Assembly: GCA_905370255.1 (NCBI GenBank)
Contig: CAJPKC010000116.1
Location: forward strand, 1-5,161
DNA length: 5,161 bases
DNA from: Streptococcus oralis
Lineage (GTDB): Bacteria > Bacillota > Bacilli > Lactobacillales > Streptococcaceae
Reading direction: 5' to 3'
A model generated the notes under the pieces. The model was given only the letters and a program-made list of their open reading frames with translations, was not told the DNA's origin and did no database searches. The position numbers and the translations under genes are program-made. Below, in pieces: positions 1-4,434 of this stretch (position 1 is its first letter; the number at the start of each line of letters is the position of its first letter).

Positions 1-360
1 GTAGGGGCGTTGAAATCGCCCGCGACCCATAGTTTGGCCTGTTGATAGGTAGAGTGTGTCTCCTTTGGCACCAGCTTCCATGGCCTCCTTGGCATCACTC
101 TGGGTTGATCTGGTGATAGGTTTAAATTGAACTGAGATTGGGCTGTTAGCTTCTATTTCTCGAGGTAAGATTAGGTCACCGTGAAGAAGTTTGTAGCCAC
201 GATTTTTGATGCTGTCAATTTCTAAACCTTCCTGCTGGAGGCGTTGGATAGCCTTCCAAACAGAGGTGCGAGAGAGGTTTAATATTTCAGCGATTTTCTC
301 TCCGCTTAAATAATCTGTTTCATGAGCTAAGATTTTGTAAACTTCTTGGTAGGATTTCAT
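1..360 (-). CDS. birA: Biotin-protein ligase / biotin operon repressor BirA (N-terminal 120 codons, cut by window edge)
   Basis: Bifunctional BirA makes biotinyl-5'-AMP and transfers biotin to the acceptor lysine of biotin-dependent carboxylases; members with an N-terminal helix-turn-helix also repress biotin synthesis or uptake genes. The reading frame runs leftward from ATG at 360 and stays open to base 1. Residues 1-60 form a winged helix-turn-helix: LSGEKIAEILNLSRTSVWKA around 18-37, then the wing IKNRGYKL at 51-58. The ligase domain begins near residue 65, with the STQ motif at 85-87 and the biotinyl-adenylate loop GRGRFQRP at 112-119. The rest of the catalytic domain and the SH3-like C-terminus lie outside. 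The start is supported by AGAAAGGA (complement of 367-374), 6 bases before ATG. Having the DNA-binding domain makes it a class II ligase and so a likely regulator as well. No biotin gene is visible nearby, so its targets are elsewhere. The product name is secure. Confidence 0.93.
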   Translation of the reverse strand, partial: MKSYQEVYKILAHETDYLSGEKIAEILNLSRTSVWKAIQRLQQEGLEIDSIKNRGYKLLHGDLILPREIEANSPISVQFKPITRSTQSDAKEAMEAGAKGDTLYLSTGQTMGRGRFQRPY

Positions 361-389
361 ACTAGGTCCTTTCTGGAACAACTAGATTT

Positions 390-398
390 ATTGTACCA
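390..398 (-). promoter_or_regulatory. Extended -10 promoter of birA
   Basis: The complement of 390-398 reads TGGTACAAT, an extended -10 (TGnTANAAT) typical of streptococcal promoters. There is no good TTGACA 16-18 bases further upstream, which is usual when the TGn extension is present. Transcription would start near 383, giving a leader of about 23 bases that carries the birA ribosome binding site. Assignment is by motif only. Confidence 0.6.
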
Positions 399-489
399 TA
401 TTTTTAAAAAAGGATGCGCGCTTTGAGAGATATCTTAGCTCGCTATAAAATTTTACCTAGTTTTAGTCAGGTTGCCATGGACAAAGTGG

Positions 490-508
490 TTTTCAAATCA
501 TTTGAAAA
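490..508. repeat. Perfect 9-bp inverted repeat, candidate operator
   Basis: TTTTCAAAT at 490-498 and ATTTGAAAA at 500-508 are exact reverse complements around a single central C. The element covers the -35 position and most of the -35/-10 spacer of the rightward promoter, and ends two bases before its TGG extension. This placement is what one expects of a repressor site for a dimeric helix-turn-helix protein. It has too few GC pairs and no T-tract, and lies upstream of the start point, so it is not a terminator. The regulator is unknown. Confidence 0.5.
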
Positions 509-518
509 ATGGTAAAAT
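490..518 (+). promoter_or_regulatory. Promoter of the O-antigen ligase-like gene
   Basis: TGGTAAAAT at 510-518 is an extended -10 (hexamer TAAAAT at 513-518). Seventeen bases upstream, TTTTCA at 490-495 is a weak -35 (4 of 6 matches to TTGACA). The predicted start point is near 525, giving a leader of about 47 bases with the ribosome binding site AGAAAGGA at 558-565. The perfect inverted repeat 490-508 overlaps the -35 and spacer. Confidence 0.6.
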
Positions 519-571
519 GTTTTAATAGTTTATTTATCTGAGCTTTATAGCGCAGAGAGAAAGGATCTGTT

Positions 572-1762
572 GTGAAATCAATAGGTATCATTGAAAAATT
601 GAAAGGCTTGTCTAAGCAAGAACTAGTCTTGCTAGCAGTTATTCTAAGTATTTTCTTGCCTTTTTATATTTTCATCATCATTTTTATCGCTTATTTAATA
701 GGTCTAATTTTTACAGGAGAAATGAAGGGAATTCTAAAACGACTCTCTAATCATGCCATTTTGCTTTTATTTATTGGCTATAGTGGTGTTATCTCTCTTT
801 TAGCTCAAAATGTGATGGGGATGGTTTCCACTTTAGGAATGTTCCTCTTTGCAATTTTCTTTTATTATTACCAAGCTCATTTAACCCCTAAGTTTTTCAG
901 ATTAGTATTGCAATCGGTTATGTCGCTTAGTGTGCTAGCATCAGTTTTTGCAGCCTTAGAGCATTTTCAGATTGTAAAGAAATTTGATTATACTTTCTTA
1001 TCACCTAAGATGCAGGTCTGGCATCAGAACCGTGCAGAGGTAGCCTTCTTTAATCCTAATTATTATGGGATTATCTGTTGCTTCTGTATTATGATTGGAT
1101 TTTACCTAATTAGTACGACTCGATTGAGATGGTTGAGAATTTTCTCTCTCATTGCGATCTTTGCAAATTTGTTTGGCTTGAATTTCACCCAAAATAGAAC
1201 AGCTTTTCCAGCCATTATCTTTGGTGCGATTATTTATCTTTTCACAACCATTAAGAACTGGCGTGCCTTCTGGCTCAGTATTGGAGTCTTTGGTGTTGGT
1301 CTAGCCTTCCTCTTCTCGAGTGATTTGGGAGTTCGAATGGGGACGCTCGATTCGTCTATGGAAGAACGAGTGTCGATCTGGAATGCAGGTATGACCTTAT
1401 TCAAACAAAATCCCTTCTGGGGCGAGGGGCCCCTAACCTATATGCATTCCTATCCTCGTATTTTTGCTCCTTATCACGAACATGCTCATAGTATATACAT
1501 TGATACGATATTGAGTTACGGTGTGGTTGGAACGGTATTGTTAGGAATAGCTTCTTCTGGTCCAATTCGAATGTTGATTGATATGAGTCAGGAGCCGAGC
1601 AAGCGTCCGATTGTTGGTCTTTATCTTTCATTCTTAACAGTAGTTGCTGTGCATGGAATTTTTGATTTGGCCCTCTTTTGGATTCAATCCTCCTTCATCT
1701 TCCTTTTGGTAATGTGTAGTTTGCCATTAAAACATAGTATGATTGGAGAATTTGTTGAATAA
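572..1762 (+). CDS. O-antigen ligase / Wzy polymerase-family membrane protein; candidate lipoteichoic acid ligase TacL (RafX)
   Basis: A 396-residue polytopic membrane protein with about 11-12 hydrophobic segments (from residues 17-48 through 367-385). Its topology is that of the O-antigen ligase/polymerase superfamily (Wzy_C): an arginine after a membrane segment (NRTAF, Arg209), then a long outer loop at about 255-308 containing the nPfwGeGp-type motif (280-287) and HEHAHS at 302-307, followed by a helix with YGVVG. Family members transfer or polymerise lipid-linked glycans on the outer face of the membrane. Start is GTG at 572, with AGAAAGGA at 558-565 six bases upstream. The gene stands alone, divergent from birA, with its own promoter and terminator and no glycosyltransferases beside it. 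From memory, pneumococcal rafX/tacL lies at the far end of the raf cluster near birA, so an orthologue directly beside birA in a strain lacking raf genes is plausible. That identity is inference; a capsule-type polymerase is the alternative. Superfamily membership is solid. Confidence 0.85.
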   Translation: MKSIGIIEKLKGLSKQELVLLAVILSIFLPFYIFIIIFIAYLIGLIFTGEMKGILKRLSNHAILLLFIGYSGVISLLAQNVMGMVSTLGMFLFAIFFYYYQAHLTPKFFRLVLQSVMSLSVLASVFAALEHFQIVKKFDYTFLSPKMQVWHQNRAEVAFFNPNYYGIICCFCIMIGFYLISTTRLRWLRIFSLIAIFANLFGLNFTQNRTAFPAIIFGAIIYLFTTIKNWRAFWLSIGVFGVGLAFLFSSDLGVRMGTLDSSMEERVSIWNAGMTLFKQNPFWGEGPLTYMHSYPRIFAPYHEHAHSIYIDTILSYGVVGTVLLGIASSGPIRMLIDMSQEPSKRPIVGLYLSFLTVVAVHGIFDLALFWIQSSFIFLLVMCSLPLKHSMIGEFVE

Positions 1763-1764
1763 AC

Positions 1765-1803
1765 AAAAAGATAGTAGAAATGAGATTTTCTACTATCTTT
1801 TTT
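1765..1803. terminator. Bidirectional Rho-independent terminator between convergent genes
   Basis: A long inverted repeat with arms 1765-1780 and 1787-1802 (16 perfect base pairs, core GATAGTAGAAA / TTTCTACTATC) and a 6-base loop. The right side ends in a run of T (1798-1803) and the left begins with a run of A (1765-1769), so the structure works on both strands. It sits between the stop of the rightward membrane protein (1762) and the stop of the leftward reductase (complement of 1805-1807), filling almost the whole gap. Confidence 0.92.
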
Positions 1804-1804
1804 A

Positions 1805-2353
1805 TTATTGAATAGCTTGAAGTAAATCTTCAGCTTGTTGTTTAAGAGAAGCAGCGACGCTATCTTCAAGGACTAATTGACCATCTGCCCAGGCAGAATC
1901 ATTAACACGGGCTGCGGTAAAATCACCAACAACCTGTGTACGGATAAATGGCAAGAGGTCTTTGTAAATCGCAAAGAGTTGATCGTGTCCAGCGTTAGCT
2001 ACAGATGATACCGTAACAATCTTATCTTGAAGAGCAGATGCTCCACGAGTGTCAGATAAGTCAATTGCGCGTGAAAGCCAATCTAGTAAGTTTTTTACAG
2101 TCCCTGGAATTGAGAAGTTGTAGACTGGAGAGAAGATCCAGATAGCATCAGCAGCTTGAACAGCTTCGCGAGCCGCTGTAACAGCTGGAAGTGTAGGAAC
2201 TTCAAGGTCTTGGCTAAAGAGAGGAATGGCTGAGTAGTCAAGGTAACTTACCTCGGCTTTGCCAGCAAGTGCCTTTTCAGCTTCTAGTGCCATTTGGTGG
2301 TTGAATGAACCTTCACGAAGTGAACCAACGATAAACAATACTTTTTTAGACAT
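1805..2353 (-). CDS. NAD(P)H-dependent FMN reductase (flavodoxin-like fold)
   Basis: A 182-residue cytoplasmic protein of the NADPH-dependent FMN reductase family (relatives: chromate reductase, azobenzene and quinone reductases). These use NAD(P)H to reduce FMN and then quinones, azo dyes or metals. The first strand KKVLFIVGSLREGSFNHQ (residues 3-20) is the phosphate-binding loop for FMN. SPVYNFSIPGTVKNLLDW (75-92) is the family signature that packs on the flavin ring; most relatives have PEYNGSIPG there, so Val77 and Phe80 are substitutions. VSSVANAGHDQ (115-125) is the third flavin loop and lacks the usual double glycine. Length is normal. The start is supported by AAAGGAG (complement of 2361-2367), 7 bases before ATG. 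It is transcribed alone, convergent to the membrane protein gene and divergent from the tseB operon. The physiological substrate cannot be read from sequence; oxidative or electrophile stress defence is a family-based guess. Confidence 0.9.
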   Translation of the reverse strand: MSKKVLFIVGSLREGSFNHQMALEAEKALAGKAEVSYLDYSAIPLFSQDLEVPTLPAVTAAREAVQAADAIWIFSPVYNFSIPGTVKNLLDWLSRAIDLSDTRGASALQDKIVTVSSVANAGHDQLFAIYKDLLPFIRTQVVGDFTAARVNDSAWADGQLVLEDSVAASLKQQAEDLLQAIQ

Positions 2354-2396
2354 AGGGAGTCTCCTTTAAATTTCAATCTTTTAATCAGAATCACTC

Positions 2397-2421
2397 TGTT
2401 GTTATAATATATGTTACAACA
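2397..2421. repeat. Inverted repeat TGTTGT-N13-ACAACA, candidate operator upstream of the FMN reductase
   Basis: TGTTGT at 2397-2402 and ACAACA at 2416-2421 are reverse complements separated by 13 AT-rich bases. The site lies 44-68 bases upstream of the reductase ATG and overlaps the likely -10 sequences on both strands. The size, about two and a half helical turns, and its position suit a dimeric regulator such as a MarR-type protein. Flavin and quinone reductases are often under such control, but the regulator here is not identified. The arms are only 6 bp, so chance is possible. Confidence 0.35.
2400..2408 (+). promoter_or_regulatory. Possible rightward extended -10 (TGTTATAAT)
   Basis: TG at 2400-2401, one T, then the consensus hexamer TATAAT at 2403-2408. 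There is no clear -35. A transcript would start near 2415 and cross about 200 bases before tseB. I see no supported coding sequence in that stretch, so it would be a long leader, a small RNA, or nothing. AT-rich DNA produces such matches by chance. Confidence 0.25.
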
Positions 2422-2586
2422 CGATAAAATCATTTGCAAGGGATATGCTCAGAAAATAAAATCAATAGAATCTAAGTTTTTAATTAAAAATGAAGACTGT
2501 AGAAAAGTCTATAAAAACACGGCTTGAAGTTGTGTAATGATATCCTAAAAACGGATTGAAAATCCAGATTCCTCCCCTAACTTCAC
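2422..2586. other. Non-coding stretch between the reductase and tseB promoters
   Basis: No gene with a ribosome binding site is visible on either strand. It holds a 14-bp AT-only palindrome TTTTTAATTAAAAA (2477-2490), short hairpins AGACT/AGTCT (2494-2498 and 2506-2510) and GGATT/AATCC (2553-2557 and 2561-2565), and interleaved 7-bp arms described in the findings. None has the GC-rich stem plus T-tract of a terminator. A 15-codon ATG frame from 2490 has no ribosome binding site. Confidence 0.4.
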
Positions 2587-2615
2587 TTGTAATTCACTAG
2601 GATAGATGGTAAAAT
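2587..2615 (+). promoter_or_regulatory. Promoter of the tseB-aspC operon, positioned for a leaderless transcript
   Basis: TTGTAA at 2587-2592 (-35, 4 of 6), a 17-base spacer, and the extended -10 TGGTAAAAT at 2607-2615 (hexamer TAAAAT at 2610-2615) form the best promoter in this spacer. A start point 6-8 bases after the -10 falls at 2621-2623, directly on the GTG start of the following gene. A direct repeat TTCACT (2582-2587 and 2593-2598, 11 bases apart) surrounds the -35. Confidence 0.65.
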
Positions 2616-2621
2616 AGACGA

Positions 2622-3110
2622 GTGAAAAAGAGACAGAAAAAAGAAAAAAATTCCCTATTATTTCAGTACATTATTGGTATAACTTTGTTAACTCTAGTCA
2701 CCACTTCTTTCTTTCTCTACTTGGTATGGCTCAGCATGAAGCCTTATCGAACTGCTAAGGTAGAAGGTGAAAGACTCGCCAAGCAGTATGCAAATTTAGA
2801 AACGGTTAGCCAGGTTGATATCTTCAATGGTTTAGAAAGCTATTATAGTGTTCTTGGTCAAGATAAGAATCAGAAACCAGTTGCTGTCTTAATAGAGAAA
2901 AGTAGCAATAATATTTACGTATATCAACTAGAAAATGGTACTTCTCAAGAAAAAGCAGAAGCAGTTGTCAGAGAAAAAGGAGCAACTGAGATCGACAAGA
3001 TTACTTTCGGACGGTACGCTGAAAAACCTGTCTGGGAAATCAAGTCTGGAGGAGACTATTATCTAGTAGATTTTGAATCTGGTGCCTTAGTCGAAAAGGA
3101 GAAGCTATGA
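2622..3110 (+). CDS. TseB/YpmB-like single-pass membrane protein (DUF5590 and PepSY-like domains)
   Basis: A 162-residue bitopic protein. A lysine-rich cytoplasmic tail (residues 1-10) precedes one membrane segment (about 14-38), and the remainder is predicted outside. The outer part has a conserved helix (PYRTAKVEGERLAKQYA, 41-57) followed by two alpha/beta repeats, the second (about 110-158) PepSY-like with KITFGRY and YYLVDFESG. This is the layout of B. subtilis YpmB (TseB), an envelope protein reported to act with the PBP2A peptidoglycan synthase. The neighbours agree, since ypmB-aspB-asnS is also the B. subtilis order. Start: GTG at 2622 is the first possible start after the in-frame stop TAA at 2610-2612. 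The next usable codons are TTG at residue 22, inside the membrane segment, and ATG at residue 39, beyond it. No ribosome binding site precedes GTG, consistent with leaderless translation. The stop overlaps the next start (ATGA, 3107-3110). Family assignment is by pattern and synteny; function in streptococci is inferred. Confidence 0.85.
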   Translation: MKKRQKKEKNSLLFQYIIGITLLTLVTTSFFLYLVWLSMKPYRTAKVEGERLAKQYANLETVSQVDIFNGLESYYSVLGQDKNQKPVAVLIEKSSNNIYVYQLENGTSQEKAEAVVREKGATEIDKITFGRYAEKPVWEIKSGGDYYLVDFESGALVEKEKL

Positions 3111-4285
3111 AACTATCCAAGCGTGTATTAGAAATGGAAGAAAGTGTCACTCTGGCTAGTGATGCAAGAGCAAAGAAGTTAAAGGCTGAAGGAAAAGATG
3201 TTCTTTTCTTAACTTTAGGTCAGCCCGATTTTCATACTCCTGAAAATATTCAAGATGCTGCTGTTGCGGCTATTCGAGATGGACGTGCTTCTTTCTATAC
3301 GGTAGCTTCAGGTTTGCCTGAGTTAAAAGCAGCAGTCAATACCTATTTTGAACGTTATTATGGTTATTCTGTGGCAGCTAATGAGGTCACTTTTGCGACT
3401 GGTGCCAAGTTCTCACTCTATACTTTCTTTATGGCTGTGATTAATCCAGGTGATGAGGTTATCATTCCAACACCTTACTGGGTCAGCTATGGGGATCAGG
3501 TTAAGATGGCAGAAGGTCTTCCAGTCTTTGTCCAAGCCAAGGAAGACAATCACTTTAAAGTAACTGTGGAGCAATTAGAAACAGCTCGCACAGATAAGAC
3601 CAAAGTCTTGGTACTAAACTCACCATCTAATCCGACTGGGATGATCTATTCTCGTGAGGAATTATTAGCCATTGGAAATTGGGCAGTTGAGCATGATATT
3701 CTTATCCTAGCAGATGATATTTATGGTCGTTTGGTCTATAACGGGAATGAGTTCGTTCCAATCTCTAGTCTGTCAGAAGCTATTCGCAAACAAACTATTG
3801 TCATCAATGGAGTGTCTAAGGCCTACGCTATGACAGGATGGCGTGTTGGTTATGCAGTAGGTGATCCAGAAATTATTGCTGCTATGAGCAAATTGACTGG
3901 TCAAACAACTTCTAACCTAACTGCTGTATCTCAATACGCAACAATCGAGGCCTTAACTGGACCGCAAGACTCTGTAGAAACCATGCGACAAGCCTTTGAA
4001 GAGCGTTTGAATACCATCTACCCACTCTTGTGTGAAGTTCCTGGCTTTGAGGTTGTCAAACCACAAGGAGCTTTCTATCTCTTCCCAAATGTTAAAAAAG
4101 CCATGGAAATGAAAGGTTATACCGACGTAACAGCATTTACAACGGCTATCCTTGAGGAAGTTGGTCTGGCATTGATTACAGGAGCTGGATTTGGAGCACC
4201 AGAGAATGTCCGTCTCAGCTATGCGACAGACTTGGAAACTCTTAAAGAAGCTATTCGTCGTTTGCACCAATTTATGGAAAAATAA
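3107..4285 (+). CDS. aspC: Pyridoxal-phosphate aspartate aminotransferase (class I, subgroup Ib)
   Basis: A 392-residue cytoplasmic enzyme that interconverts aspartate and oxaloacetate with glutamate/2-oxoglutarate. Fold type I landmarks are all present: the amino-terminal substrate loop ending LTLGQPDF (35-42), PYWVSY (123-128) stacking on the cofactor, NPTG with Asn175, Asp203 in LADDIY binding the pyridine nitrogen and Tyr206 its hydroxyl, catalytic Lys238 in GVSKAYAMTGWR, Arg246 for the phosphate, and Arg369 in ENVRLSYA for the substrate alpha-carboxylate. Lys101 in TGAKFSLY aligns with Thermus Lys109, which contacts the distal carboxylate in Ib enzymes, favouring aspartate over aromatic substrates. 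ADDIY in place of the common ADEIY is a conservative change. The ATG overlaps the tseB stop (ATGA) and is preceded by AAAAGGAG at 3094-3101, five bases upstream, so the two genes are co-transcribed and probably translationally coupled. Some subgroup members also use prephenate, which cannot be excluded. Confidence 0.93.
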   Translation: MKLSKRVLEMEESVTLASDARAKKLKAEGKDVLFLTLGQPDFHTPENIQDAAVAAIRDGRASFYTVASGLPELKAAVNTYFERYYGYSVAANEVTFATGAKFSLYTFFMAVINPGDEVIIPTPYWVSYGDQVKMAEGLPVFVQAKEDNHFKVTVEQLETARTDKTKVLVLNSPSNPTGMIYSREELLAIGNWAVEHDILILADDIYGRLVYNGNEFVPISSLSEAIRKQTIVINGVSKAYAMTGWRVGYAVGDPEIIAAMSKLTGQTTSNLTAVSQYATIEALTGPQDSVETMRQAFEERLNTIYPLLCEVPGFEVVKPQGAFYLFPNVKKAMEMKGYTDVTAFTTAILEEVGLALITGAGFGAPENVRLSYATDLETLKEAIRRLHQFMEK

Positions 4286-4291
4286 GAAGTT

Positions 4292-4319
4292 AAACCTCTG
4301 TCCTCTTGCGGAGGTTTTT
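4292..4319 (+). terminator. Rho-independent terminator after aspC
   Basis: AAACCTC at 4292-4298 pairs with GAGGTTT at 4311-4317 (7 bp, 12-base loop) and runs into TTTTT at 4315-4319, seven bases after the aspC stop. A second CCTC in the loop (4302-4305) could compete for GAGG but would form only 4 bp. The stem is moderate, so some read-through into asnS is likely. Confidence 0.75.
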
Positions 4320-4374
4320 GTAGCTAAAAACTTATGAATTTCTATCAAACTAGCTAGCTATCAGCCATTATTTG

Positions 4375-4383
4375 TGGTACAAT
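4375..4383 (+). promoter_or_regulatory. Extended -10 promoter of asnS
   Basis: TGGTACAAT at 4375-4383 is identical to the birA extended -10. No convincing -35 lies 17 bases upstream. The predicted start point near 4390 leaves a leader of about 45 bases with AAGGAAG at 4421-4427. That is too short for a T-box riboswitch, so tRNA-dependent antitermination is not indicated here. Confidence 0.6.
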
Positions 4384-4434
4384 AATGAGTAATAATGTCT
4401 TTGGACAAGTTAAACGAAAAAAGGAAGATAAATG

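Noticed and set aside
112..119. Apparently altered biotin loop in BirA (GRGRFQRP, Gln where E. coli has Gly)
   Set aside because: As I recall, this position varies among Gram-positive BirA proteins (for example Asn in S. aureus), so it is not a sign of inactivation. Coordinates here are residue numbers.
1425..1434. GC-rich palindrome AGGGGCCCCT inside the membrane protein gene
   Set aside because: It encodes the conserved Gly-Glu-Gly-Pro loop region in frame and has no terminator T-tract; a coding coincidence.
1401..1631. 76-codon leftward open frame inside the membrane protein gene
   Set aside because: It lies antisense within the well-supported ligase/polymerase gene, has no ribosome binding site or recognisable motif, and is a shadow frame.
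1684..1869. 61-codon leftward open frame across the convergent gene ends
   Set aside because: It spans the bidirectional terminator and overlaps the ends of two real genes; its sequence is low-complexity translation of AT-rich DNA.
2490..2537. 15-codon frame beginning MKTVEKSIKTRLEVV
   Set aside because: It is very short and AT-rich, with no ribosome binding site before the ATG and nothing to distinguish it from chance.
2533..2593. WalR/VicR site near tseB
   Set aside because: TGTAAT half-sites occur at 2533-2538 and 2588-2593, which was tempting for a cell-wall gene, but neither has a partner 11 bases away as the tandem consensus requires.
3953..4348. 131-codon leftward open frame over the aspC 3' end
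   Set aside because: It is antisense to strongly conserved aspC codons and crosses the aspC terminator, with no family resemblance.
4286..4434. T-box riboswitch upstream of asnS
   Set aside because: T-boxes are common before aminoacyl-tRNA synthetase genes in Firmicutes, but the leader from the predicted promoter is about 45 bases and the hairpin at 4292-4319 lies before that promoter and directly after aspC. There is no room for a specifier stem and antiterminator.
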